Positions 1 through 10,500 of a stretch of 64,000 nucleotides of DNA are shown one piece after another. Source of the stretch: Limonium bicolor. Taxonomy: Eukaryota > Streptophyta > Magnoliopsida > Caryophyllales > Plumbaginaceae. The translations under genes and the position numbers were made by a program. Under the pieces are notes generated by a model. That model was given only the letters and a program-made list of their open reading frames with translations. It was not told where the DNA came from and did no database searches. Location of the stretch: NCBI GenBank assembly GCA_023374045.1, contig CM041776.1, forward strand, positions 117,881,000-117,944,999, in the 5' to 3' direction. The stretch's first letter is position 1. Every line of letters begins with the position of its first letter.

Positions 1-37
1 TACGCTACTCGTCTGCATCTTAATTTCGCTTGAAAGA

Positions 38-493
38 ATGGCATTCCCTTGTACCATTTTTGTTAATGCCCAACTATCATACACGGAACATGGAAGTCTC
101 TACTTCCAAGGCAATGAAGACACCAAAACCTTTTATCTTCGTGTAGCTGACGATTTCACCATCCAAATGTTAAAGTATTCTGTCACAGAGGCCATCCGTC
201 AATTGAAGTTTGGATTTTCTGTTTCGAGGATGACATATCGGCAGTTGTCCAGCAGGGAGCCTTTACAGTTTACAGCACTTGTACTAGAAACTGATGAAGA
301 TGTTCAGACAATGCTTTGTAACTATAAGTGTTGTTGGGACATCTCTCAGTGCATGGACATTTATATAGAAATTGATGGTGATGATGAGGATGACGATGAC
401 GACGGAGAGTATCAGCCTGCAGATGATGAAGATGTTACATCAGATGATGAAGTTGAACTCATTCCAGAAGAATTTCTTCATGGACAGAAGTAG
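38..493 (+). CDS. PB1-like N-terminal domain of MULE transposase (possibly split off by a frame break)
   Basis: A 151-residue protein beginning MAFPCTIFV, with a globular first ~110 residues and a very acidic tail (D/E run around residues 114-145). The layout matches the PB1-like N-terminal region found before the DNA-binding domain in many plant MuDR-type transposases. Residues around 95-115 carry the motif DEDVQTMLCNYK, shared with the three solo proteins on the other strand at 2.9-5.1 kb. The stop is 20 nt before the next ATG at 514. The frame of the transposase is open upstream to position 457, so one missing base between about 457 and 490 could have split a single protein. Alternatively it is a genuine separate ORF. 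It is too short to be a transposase alone. Confidence 0.75.
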   Translation: MAFPCTIFVNAQLSYTEHGSLYFQGNEDTKTFYLRVADDFTIQMLKYSVTEAIRQLKFGFSVSRMTYRQLSSREPLQFTALVLETDEDVQTMLCNYKCCWDISQCMDIYIEIDGDDEDDDDDGEYQPADDEDVTSDDEVELIPEEFLHGQK

Positions 494-513
494 ATGGCGA
501 AACTAGTCAGCAT

Positions 514-2495
514 ATGCCAGATGCTTCATTTTATCATCACGTGGACTGGGATGCCATCAACGCAATGCGATCAGATGTGGATCGTCGCGGTGTCCCAAAC
601 TGGAATCCTGTAGAAGAGTTCGTTGTAGGCCAAGAGTTCGACGATAAAGACAGTCTAGTAACCGCTGTCAAGGAGTATCACATTCGCAAAAATATGGATA
701 TCAGTGTTGTCAAAAGCTCAAGGAAAGCATACGTTGTCCAATGTGTTAAACATGACGAATGTCCATTTTACTTAAGGGGCGCGTTGTTGAATGGTGAGAG
801 CGAATGGAAAATTACGAGACTCACTACCCATAGCTGTGCTCCTGCAGATGATGGACAAGATCATCGGCAGATGAACTACCATTTCATTGCTGAAGCTCTT
901 CTTCCCCATATTAGTCGTAACCCAGGTATGAGTGTTCTAGATGTCATTGAGCAGATTCGTGGACAGTACAACAGAACAATTTCATACAGAAAAGCATGGT
1001 TGGCAAGATGTGAAGCGACCGGAAAAATCTATGGAGATTGGGTTGAGTCTTATAATCAGCTACCAAGGTTATTCATGGCCATCAAACATTTCATACCAGG
1101 TTCCGTTGTTGCTCTAAAGACAGTCAGGGCTTTCGAGGATGACACACAGGCAAACCAAGTCAAACAATTCCAACGGTGTTTCTGGGCGTTCGGTCCGTGT
1201 ATTTCTGCATTCAGACACTTCAAACCAATGTTGCAGATAGATGGTACACATTTATACGGTAAGTTCAAAGGCAAGCTTCTGATAGCGGCGGCCCAAGATG
1301 GTAACAACAAAGTCATACCTATTGCGTTCGCTATTGTTGAGTCTGAAGACTTAGCTAGTTGGAAATTCTTTCTCGACAAGGTGCGACTCCATGTGATAGG
1401 TCAAAGAGCGGACGTGTCAATAATTACGGATCGTGCCCCAGCTATCATAAGTATCGTTGAATCAGATCCATATTGGAAACCCCCCATGGCTCATCACTAC
1501 TACTGCATCCGACACGTTGCATCGAACTTCCAGACAAGGTTTCACAACAAAAAAATGAAGAAGTATCTTATTAACACAGGTATGAACTTGTATACATTGT
1601 GATGCTTCATTATCAAACTTGTCCATAACATCTGTTATTAATGATATATCTTGTTGTTTTAGCTTATGAGTTTAGGAGGCATCACGTTCAAAGAAGGTAC
1701 AATCATCTCCTATCTCAGGTCCCTGGTATTGAACGATTCTTCCATGATCTTCCATTTGATAAGTGGTCAAGAGCATATGACGACGGCAGGAGATGGGGCC
1801 ACATGACTACAAATTTGGTCGAGTGCATCAACGGTGTACTGAAAAGTGTTCGTCTACTGCCTATTAGTGCTATTGTCAATAGCACATTGCACAAGCTCGT
1901 CACATATTTCAATGATAATCTTGCTACATACAACGGTCAACGCATCGCTGGAGCGTCATTGTACACAGACTACGCCACAACCAAGATTGAGGAAAATCGA
2001 AGACTATCAAACAGTCACAATGTTAGGGTTTTTGATGAAGTACAACAAATATACGAGGTTGAGGATTTTGGATCTGTGGCTTTGAGAAGAAACAAGGGAA
2101 ATTACAAAGTCGATTTCAGCGACATGACTTGTGAATGTGGTGAGTGGCAAGCATTCAAATACCCATGTTCTCATGTCATGGCTGTATGTTGCAGAACAGG
2201 GTTACTGTGGGACAATTACGTGCATCGTGTTTATAGGCTTGAGACAATGATTGAAGCTTATGGTGGTCAACCTTTTCGTCCACTTGGCAACGAGCACAAC
2301 TGGCCACCGTATACAGATGCAAAAGTAGTTCCACATCCAGATGCGATACGAACTATACGGGGGCGACCAAGGTATTCACGCATTCGGAATGAAATGGATG
2401 AAAACGATGACACAACTACAGAACGCAGACGCTGCCGTCATTGTCTACAACCGGGGCACACCAGGAGAAACTGTCCGAACCGTGGTTACAACTAG
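514..2495 (+). CDS. MuDR/MULE-type DDE transposase, two exons
   Basis: Join 514..1579 and 1663..2495 gives 632 residues. The 83-nt intron has CAG|GTATGA and TTTTAG ends, and the codon split across it (G+CT, Ala) keeps the frame. Domains in order: a WRKY-GCM1-like zinc finger (C77, C83, H106, C108) for DNA binding; the MULE core, with D243 in QIDGTH, D306 in IITDR and E409 in NLVECIN as the likely catalytic triad; a SWIM finger (C512, C514, C524, H526); and a C-terminal CCHC knuckle (C613, C616, H621, C626). All expected catalytic and metal residues are present with no internal stop, so the enzyme may be functional. MURA-type proteins are usually longer; adding the preceding PB1-like ORF would bring it close to the usual size. 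It would act in the nucleus on the element's ends. Confidence 0.92.
1580..1662 (+). other. Intron of the MULE transposase gene
   Basis: GT at 1580-1581 and AG at 1661-1662, with a T-rich stretch before the acceptor. Unspliced reading stops eight codons past the donor. Splicing restores a continuous transposase from the MULE core to the catalytic Glu region. Confidence 0.85.
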
Positions 2496-2908
2496 TTGAA
2501 AATGAATCTTCTTGTTTCTTAAGCAAGTAACTTAGTTTTTTTCAATACGTGCTAGCTCTTTGAGCAAAGTCTACACGTTATCGATGCATGCTTTTGTTTT
2601 GTCCTAATAATAGGAAGTGTTTGTTTGAAACTTCTGTATGAATGTACTGCTGGTTTGAACCTAAATTTAAGAAGACACATGTTATGTGTGTTACAATTAT
2701 ATAAAAACAACACGCGTTCGTGAGGACCTTTTATTCATACTTTTTTTTGGGTGCTTGCTTAAGGCACAACCTGACTAGCAGGAGCAACATAATACATAAT
2801 ACTATAAAGATAAACATAAAGCGAACAATCACTTACTTTTATTCTATCCTTCATCACAATTACACATAATGCGAACAATCGTCTTGTTTTTTTATTCATC
2901 CGTCACGA
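2496..2908. other. Convergent 3' flank between transposase and first solo PB1-like gene
   Basis: No ORF or repeat is visible. It presumably holds the 3' UTRs of the two convergent genes (T-rich on both strands). No clear terminator motif can be assigned. Confidence 0.4.
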
Positions 2909-3265
2909 TTAATCGTCAACCTCTGGTTCATACTCCACAAGCAGTTCAACCTTACCCATGTATCGGTGGTTCCTCATGTAGTTGTCGAGCATGATACGAT
3001 AGTCTTCCTCATTCGCAATAACCATCTGACTCCAAGAGGGTGTTGGGTAAGGAGAAACCATTCTTCGGTATACAATGAGTGTGGCGGTGAACCTTTGTTG
3101 ACCACAATCTAAGCAACATTGAACCAGATACTTGAATTCGTTGAAGTTGAGGAAAGGCGATATGGTTAGTGGGCGTGTTGTTGAGTGCTCAGTAGGTTCA
3201 AAGTTGAAACCATCATCATCCACGCACGGGATGTAATGCAGATATAACTCGCAAGGAATAAACAT
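2909..3265 (-). CDS. Solo PB1-like acidic-tail protein, copy 1
   Basis: About 118 residues when started at the Met of MFIPCELYL (3265), chosen because all four paralogues begin with M-x-(I/F)-P at this point; an in-frame upstream Met lies at 3283. The protein has the same plan as the ORF at 38-493: a M-x-x-P-C start, a mid-protein NEEDYRIMLDNYM motif aligning with DEDVQTMLCNYK, a closing hydrophobic strand (VELLVEYEP) and a final D/E cluster. There is no DNA-binding or DDE domain, so it equals only the transposase N-terminus. A TATA-like box lies about 65 nt upstream on this strand. Function unknown. By analogy with PB1 domains it could bind the transposase N-terminus and compete with or modulate it; that is inference. 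Confidence 0.7.
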   Translation of the reverse strand: MFIPCELYLHYIPCVDDDGFNFEPTEHSTTRPLTISPFLNFNEFKYLVQCCLDCGQQRFTATLIVYRRMVSPYPTPSWSQMVIANEEDYRIMLDNYMRNHRYMGKVELLVEYEPEVDD

Positions 3266-3327
3266 TTCTCCAGCGTAGGGCAATATTGCAGTTGTGTGTT
3301 TGTGTTGAAAAGTGAACCATATTGAGA

Positions 3328-3335
3328 TATTTATA
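3328..3335 (-). promoter_or_regulatory. TATA-like box of solo PB1-like gene copy 1
   Basis: Minus-strand TATAAATA lies 63-70 nt upstream of the chosen ATG at 3265, in otherwise open sequence, a reasonable plant TATA position. Confidence 0.45.
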
Positions 3336-3814
3336 GATGAAAACCATTTCGGTTTGGACTGGGGAAGGTTAGGAAATACAACAGATGCTTTAGAATATGG
3401 TACAGATGCTTAATACTATGCCTAGATATGTATTATATTCGTATATGATAAGGATTATATTCCTAGATATGGTACAGATGCTTAAAAATTTAAATGATAT
3501 GATGAAGAATAAGATACCATGAACAACTTAAACGCATTGTCTGTTGTAATGAATTATCTTTATATTTGCATTTGTTAAATAAGCAAGGACTAAAGATTGA
3601 TTTGACATACCATTTTATAGGCTTAGGAAATATTCCAAATACATATAGCGATTCAATGACATCCATCACTGTTTTATTACAGAACGACCTACTATTACTT
3701 GTTCATCTTGTCATACATGCTTTATTTAAAGAAGAACATATATCATAGGAGTATCCACATATCACTTCTGCTGATGCCTTAGAATGGACGAGATATGCAT
3801 CATCCACCAACATA
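3336..3814. other. AT-rich spacer between solo PB1-like genes
   Basis: No supportable gene. It contains loosely repeated phrases (tagatatg, ggtacagatgctta around 3400-3485), suggesting a small degenerate duplication. The 60-codon + strand ORF at 3566-3748 is not supported by anything else. Confidence 0.4.
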
Positions 3815-4261
3815 TTAACCTTCCTGTTCGCTGTCATCTGAACCGTAATCTTCATTATACTCTTCTACCAAGGATACGCTCGCAAAATTATCGCGTGGTG
3901 GTGGGGTAACTTCCCTAAATGCATACACCACATAGAATTCTAATCGAGTATAAAATTGTTGATTGTAAACGAACCGTTCAATCATTGTTTGAACGTCAAC
4001 GTCTTGCTTTATTTGTAATGGCCCCCATACAGGGCGTGGCTGGGAGCGCAGCAGCAATCGATGAAGTATCGATTCATGGACACAATTGTAACCGTAACGC
4101 TCTTTCAGCCTAGTTTCTACAACATTGTCAAACTCGGTGAACGTAATATCCATTTCGATATCCAAATCGAAATGCTCAGTGGAATATGTTCTGGCAAAAT
4201 ACAGACCTGAATCGTTGGTGATTGGCTCAACATCAAGCAAGATTGTGCAAGGGATCTCCAT
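3815..4261 (-). CDS. Solo PB1-like acidic-tail protein, copy 2
   Basis: About 148 residues from MEIPCTILL (4261); an upstream in-frame Met at 4312 exists, but homology with the paralogues begins at 4261. The motif KQDVDVQTMIERFV matches the DEDVQTMLCNYK region of the transposase N-terminal ORF, followed by LEFYVVYAF and a tail rich in D and E (EDYGSDDSEQEG). This is the copy most like the transposase's own domain. It stands alone with no transposase core nearby on the same strand. Role unknown; a regulator or decoy for the transposase is possible. Confidence 0.7.
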   Translation of the reverse strand: MEIPCTILLDVEPITNDSGLYFARTYSTEHFDLDIEMDITFTEFDNVVETRLKERYGYNCVHESILHRLLLRSQPRPVWGPLQIKQDVDVQTMIERFVYNQQFYTRLEFYVVYAFREVTPPPRDNFASVSLVEEYNEDYGSDDSEQEG

Positions 4262-4373
4262 TGTTGAAATGAGACGATGAAGTTCAGTAAGAGATATGGG
4301 TAACTTATGCAATATAGTAATGACAACGGATGTGGGTAGTTATCTTTGTAAGTGAAAGTAACACGCTTGTTGC

Positions 4374-4407
4374 ATTTATATGCATAGGGTAAGGGAGTAT
4401 ATATACC
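4374..4407 (-). promoter_or_regulatory. TATA-like region of solo PB1-like gene copy 2
   Basis: Two candidates on the minus strand: ATATAAAT at 4374-4381 and GTATATATAC at 4398-4407, about 115-145 nt upstream of the ATG at 4261. Which is used cannot be decided from sequence. Confidence 0.35.
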
Positions 4408-4627
4408 GTGAGAATAAAATTGAAATCCATTGGTGGACGGGGGAAATCTTATCCGATTAATCCTGTCTGCAATAACATAAGCATCTAATGCTTCAACAAG
4501 TGGTAAAGATATTGGATGAGGGGGAATATGAATCTATTGTACGTGGATCAGCGCATCACCACATACTCTTGTAGAAATAAAATATAATCCATCGGATTCA
4601 AATTGTTGTTACACAATTACGTGAAAC

Positions 4628-5065
4628 CTAATTGTTCCCTGACCTCTGTCTGTCAAGTTGTTGTGCTATTATGTTACGCCGCATCTCGTACATTGACTCT
4701 TGTACCTGGAAATCATCGTCGTCGGGTTCAATGGGATCGTAGATAACTAGTAGTGGAATATGTGCCATGAAATCATTGTACTCCATGTAGTTTTCCATCA
4801 TTCGTTGAACAGATGCATCATTGCGTACGTGTATAAAATTCCACTCGTAGTCGCCCTCCAAGCCCAGATACACCATTGTTGCTATCTGTATTCTGCCTAG
4901 GGTTGACTGCAGAGCACGGATGACTCGTCGATGTAGATCACGTAGATTATTAGGATACGGCATATTTACTTCTATGCGTCTGTGCCCCATCCTTCGATCA
5001 AACTGCGCACCATGACGACCGAAAGTAGCTGCATAGTTAACGTGCAAACAGAAAGGAAACTCCAT
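4628..5065 (-). CDS. Solo PB1-like protein, copy 3 (most diverged)
   Basis: 145 residues from MEFPFCLHV (5065); the frame opens further up to 5104, but the family start is at 5065. The paralogue motif is NDASVQRMMENYM, followed by IPLLVIYDP and an acidic EPDDDD cluster. Unlike the others it carries an added basic/polar C-terminus of about 25 residues (MRRNIIAQQLDRQRSGNN). It lies just downstream of a 12-bp minisatellite that begins near its promoter. Function not known. Confidence 0.68.
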   Translation of the reverse strand: MEFPFCLHVNYAATFGRHGAQFDRRMGHRRIEVNMPYPNNLRDLHRRVIRALQSTLGRIQIATMVYLGLEGDYEWNFIHVRNDASVQRMMENYMEYNDFMAHIPLLVIYDPIEPDDDDFQVQESMYEMRRNIIAQQLDRQRSGNN

Positions 5066-5173
5066 TTGATTCTTGTACGACAGTTTGTGGTAAGATATGA
5101 TCAATTCACTACCGAACTACAAAGATTTTGTATAACGTTGTGTGGGATGAATGGGGTGGTAACCAATACCCTG

Positions 5174-5181
5174 TTTTATAA
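5174..5181 (-). promoter_or_regulatory. TATA-like box of solo PB1-like gene copy 3
   Basis: Minus-strand TTATAAAA lies about 110 nt upstream of the ATG at 5065 and directly abuts the 12-bp array. Confidence 0.45.
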
Positions 5182-5189
5182 TGCTAGAG

Positions 5190-5446
5190 TAACGGTTACT
5201 ATAATGGATAGTTGAACGGCTACTTAAATGGCTAGTTAAACGGCTAACTCAACGGCTAGTTAAACGGCTAACTCAACGGCTAGTTCAACGGCTAGTTAAA
5301 GGGTTAACTCAACGGCTAGTTCAACGGCTAGTTCAACGGCTACTTAAACGGCTAGTTAAACGGCTAACTCAACGGGTAGTTCAACGGCTAGTTAAAAGGT
5401 TAACTCAACGGCTAGTTCAACGTCTACTTAGACGGCTAGTTAAAAA
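5190..5446. repeat. 12-bp minisatellite, about 21 units
   Basis: Tandem 12-mers with consensus AACGGCTAGTTA alternate with AACGGCTAACTC-type variants. Edges are gradual. It ends where the 192-bp array starts (5447) and lies immediately upstream of the promoter of the 4628-5065 gene. Confidence 0.9.
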
Positions 5447-7579
5447 TAGTCAAAGTCCCTAACAAACGTGAAAACTGCATATTAAAAAACTACACTACGG
5501 TGCTACTTTGCGCTTACAGTTAGGACTATCAAATGATTCACGTTGTGTTCCAAAATTTGTATGAATGTAGTACTACCTACACACTTCATTGTGGCAAAAA
5601 TGGTGGCCAACGGACAGCAGCTACCTATTCAAAAAAATAGTCAAAGTCCCTAACAAACGTGAAAACTGCATATTAAAAAACTGCACTACGGTGCTACTTT
5701 GCGCTTACCGTTAGGACTATCAAACGATTCACGTTGTGTTCCAAATTTTGTATGAATGTAGTACTACCTACACACTTCATTGTGGCAAAAAATGGTGGCC
5801 AACGGACAGCTGCTACGTATTCAAAAAAATAGTCAAAGTCCCTAACAAACGTGAAAACTGCATATTAAAAAACTGCACTACGGTGCTACTTTGCGCTTAC
5901 CGTTAGGACTATCAAACGATTCACGTTGTGTTCCAAATTTTGTATGAATGTAGTACTACCTACACACTTCATTGTGGCAAAAAATGGTGGCCAACGGACA
6001 GCTGCTACGTATTCAAAAAATAGTCAAAGTCCCTAACAAACGTGAAAACTGCATATTAAAAAACTGCACTACGGTGCTACTTTGCGCTTACCGTTAGGAC
6101 TATCAAACGATTCACGTTGTGTTCCAAATTTTGTATGAATGTATTACTACCTACACACTTCATTGTGGAAAAAAATGGTGGCCAACGGACAGCTGCTACG
6201 TATTCAAAAAAATAGTCAAAGTCCCTAACAAACGTGAAAACTGCATATTAAAAAACTGCACTACGGTGCTACTTTGCGCTTACCGTTAGGACTATCAAAC
6301 GATTCACGTTGTGTTCCAAATTTTGTATGAATGTAGTACTACCTACACACTTCATTGTGGCAAAAAATGGTGGCCAACGGACAGCTGCTACGTATTCAAA
6401 AAAATAGTCAAAGTCCCTAACAAACGTGAAAACTGCATATTAAAAAACTGCACTACGGTGCTACTTTGCGCTTACCGTTAGGACTATCAAACGATTCACG
6501 TTGTGTTCCAAATTTTGTATGAATGTAGTACTACCTACACACTTCATTGTGGCAAAAAATGGTGGCCAACGGACAGCTGCTACGTATTCAAAAAAATAGT
6601 CAAAGTCCCTAACAAACGTGAAAACTGCATATTAAAAAACTGCACTACGGTGCTACTTTGCGCTTACAGTTAGGACTATCAAACGATTCACGTTGTGTTC
6701 CAAAATTTGTATGAATGTAGTACTACCTACACACTTCATTGTGGCAAAAAATGGTGGCCAACGGACAGCAGCTACCTATTCAAAAAAATAGTCAAAGTCC
6801 CTAACAAACGTGAAAACTGCATATTAAAAAACTGCACTACGGTGCTACTTTGCGCTTACAGTTAGGACTATCAAACGATTCACGTTGTGTTCCAAAATTT
6901 GTATGAATGTAGTAATACCTACACACTTCATTGTGGCAAAAAATGGTGGCCAACGGACAGCAGCTACCTATTCAAAAAAATAGTCAAAGTCCCTAACAAA
7001 CGTGAAAACTGCATATTAAAAAACTGCACTACGGTGCTACTTTGCGCTTACAGTTAGGACTATCAAACGATTCACGTTGTGTTCCAAAATTTGTATGAAT
7101 GTAGTACTACCTACACACTTCATTGTGGCAAAAAATGGTGGCGAACGGACAGCAGCTACCTATTCAAAAAATAGTCAAAGTCCCTAACAAACGTGAAAAC
7201 TGCATATTTAAAAACTGCACTACGGTGCTACTTTGCGCTTACAGTTAGGACTATCAAACGATTCACGTTGTGTTCCAAAATTTGTATGAATGTAGTACTA
7301 CCTACACACTTCATTGTGGCAAAAAATAGTGGCCAAAGGACAGCAGCTACCTATTCAAAAAAATAGTCAAAGTCCCTAACAAACGTGAAAACTGCATATT
7401 AAAAAACTGCACTACGGTGCTACTTTGCGCTTACAGTTAGGACTATCAAACGATTCACGTTGTGTTCCAAAATTTGTATGAATGTAGTACTACCTACACA
7501 CTTCATTGTGGCAAAAAATGGTGGCCAACGGACAGCAGCTACCTATTCAAAAAAATAGTCAAAGTCCCTAACAAACGTG
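5447..7579. repeat. 191/192-bp tandem array, 11 units plus a partial
   Basis: Units start with TAGTCAAAGTCCCTAAC at 5447, 5638, 5830, 6021, 6213, 6405, 6597, 6789, 6981, 7172, 7364 and 7556 (partial). Two subtypes differ at several linked sites. Type A (units 1 and 7-11) has CAGCAGCTACC and ACAGTTAGG; type B (units 2-6) has CAGCTGCTACG and CCGTTAGG. The order is A-BBBBB-AAAAA. On the minus strand the array begins inside the last coding exon of the PMD gene, so the unit appears to come from that gene. Each unit contains minus-strand stops, so it is not a coding repeat as a whole. Confidence 0.95.
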
Positions 7580-10500
7580 TCATCATATGGCTGCCAGACC
7601 CACTGCCATAATAAGTTTTGAAATTAATTAAGAAGTGATGACATAAGAATAACATTATCAATTATTGAAATGCAAATACCTGTTCGTTTGTGGGTGGGAC
7701 TGGAATCGAATCAAGTATGTTACGAGCATCTCGTAAAGAAACCGGGGGAACATGTGGACTGTCCCACCTGCACATGTTAAAGAAAATTGAGCATGCACAT
7801 AAATGAAATGTATAAGTAAAATTAGCTGACAACACGCCTTACCTTTCCCCATATATCTGTGCATCAGAAAGCCCCTTAATGCGCTTGGAAAGAATGTGGG
7901 AATTCGAGAATACGCCCACAGTGTGATTAACTTCGTCGCCCCAACGATGTAAGGAGTGTCGAACTGGGTAGCATTGCACAGACCACGGTACGTGTGTGCC
8001 AACACTGCAGAACCCCAGCTTAATTGACCTGATTCCAAAGTCTCTCAATAACTCCAGGTATCCACAGTCCATCATGCGACTGTCCTGGGTAGGTATCAAC
8101 ACTCCACCTATTAGCCTCATAAGGAATGCACGGGCGTACCGTTGATGCACCACAGCTGGCTCTCTGAAGAAGCTATCATGAAACTTTTTAGGCACTTCAA
8201 AATTCTTTTGCAACCATGACAAGGAGATCTTGTGACCCCTGATTGCGCTCTCATCTGGTTTTTCCCAGCAGTTCCAAACATAAATCAGCCACAGGAAGGT
8301 TCATAGGTGCAATCACCAAATCCCCATCAACTCTCAGGCCAAGTAAACGATGGACATCCTCCAAAGTAATTGTTACCTCACCAAATGGTAGCATGAAGGT
8401 GTGAGTTTCAGGCCTCCATCTCTCAACTAATGCACTAACAATGGAATTGTCTGCTTTAACTTCTAAAAAGGATGATCCAAGAAAACCAGCATCTCGGATG
8501 TAACCATGCAAAGCCAAGTGTGGATGCTCCACATCAACATTCCTAGAACGTAGTTTCCTTTCGGTATATTTTCTATTTCTCATGACCTAGATTGCACAGC
8601 AATAAAATAAATGATGTTCATAACTTCAGTTAAAAACATAAAACGTATTACGGTGAGGTTTCATGTGCTCTTTACTTACTGGGTCATCTGAAAAAAGTGC
8701 TGCAGATATGTGGGTGGTCTGGTATGTGAACAAAGTTGCATCATCTGGCCCCACACCAGCAACTTCTCTCTGGAATGTCATCTGCACAAGCACATATTTT
8801 AATTCAGTAGACAATAAACAACAGACACTTATTAAAAATAAGTTACAGAATTAACTACATGTGCAAATATTTTTTAAGCAAAAGTATACATTTTTTGTAC
8901 GAAAAACAACTTACACCATTTTTAAAAACTTTTCCGATAACATAATAATACCCACTTAATTATTTGACTAATTTATGCACCATTTTAAGTTAAAAACAAG
9001 TCATAAAATTAATGCATTAATTAATGACGAATTTAAATACTAAATAAACATCTAAAACTACCAAGATTAATTTCCTCCAATAACATAATAATACCCACTT
9101 AATTATTTGACTAATTTATGCACCATTTTAAGTTAAAAACAAGTCATAAAATTAATGCATTAATTAATGACGAATTTAAATACTAAATAAACATCTAAAA
9201 CTACCAAGATTAATTTCCTCCAATAACATAATAATACCCACTTAATTATTTGACTAATTTATGCACCATTTTAAGTAAAAAACAAGTCATAAAATTAATG
9301 CATTAATTAATTACGAATTTAAATACTAAATAAACATCTAAAACTACCAAGATTAATTTTCTCTAATAACATAAAAATACAAACCTAATTATTTGACTAA
9401 TTTATGCACCATTTTAAGTTAAAAACAAGTTATAAAATTAATGCATTAATTAAATACGAATTTAAATACTAAATAAATAACTAAAACTAGCAAGATTAAT
9501 TCTCTCCTATAACATAATAATACCAACCTAATTATTTGACTACTTTATGCACCATTTTAAGTTAAAAATAAGTCATAAAATTAATGCATTAATTAATTAC
9601 GAATTTAAATACTAAATAAACAACTAAAACTACCAAGATTAATTTCATCTAATAACATAAAAATACCAACCTAATTATTTGACTAATTTATGCACCATTT
9701 TAAGTTAAAAACAAGTCATACAATTAATGCATTAATTAATTACGAATTTAAATACTAACTAAACATCTAAAACTACCAAGATTAATTTCCTCCAATAACA
9801 TAATAATACCTACTTAATTATTTGACTAATTTATGCACCATTTTAAGTTAAAAATAAGTCATAAAATTAATGCATTAATTAATTACGAATTTAAATACTA
9901 AATAAACAACTAAAACTACCAAGATTAATTTCCTTTAATAACATAAAAATACCAACCTAATTATTTGACTAATTTATGCACCATTTTAAGTTAAAAACAA
10001 GTCATAAAATTAATGCATTAATTAATTACGAATTTAAACACTAAATAAACAACTAAAACTACCAAGATTAATTCCCTCTAACAACATAAAAATACCAACC
10101 TAATTATTTGACTAATTTATGCACCATTTTAAGTTAAAAACAAGTCATAAAATTAATGCATTAATTAATTACGAATTTAAATACTAAATAAACAACTAAA
10201 ACTGCCAAGATTAATTCCCTCTAATAACATAAAAATACCAACCTAATTATTTGACTAATTTATGCACCATTTTAAGTTAAAAACAAGTAATAAAATTAAT
10301 GCATTAATTAATTACGAATTTAAATACTAATTAAACAACTAAAAATACCAACATTACAAGTATCTAGTATAAAAATGAGTAATTAAAATTAGAGAGCAAC
10401 ATACTAACCTCAAAGATTTTGGATGGGATTAGAAGAAGCAATTTGAAAGATTCCTACACATTAAAATTAATTACAAAAAAAACATCAATTAATATCACTA

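Noticed and set aside
1056..1379. 107-codon minus ORF
   Set aside because: Shadow of the transposase reading frame.
5190..5446. CRISPR-like array
   Set aside because: 12-bp direct repeats without unique spacers in a plant genome; simple minisatellite.
5447..7579. Centromeric-type satellite
   Set aside because: The monomer length is in the satellite range, but there are only 11 units and the unit continues a PMD coding exon.
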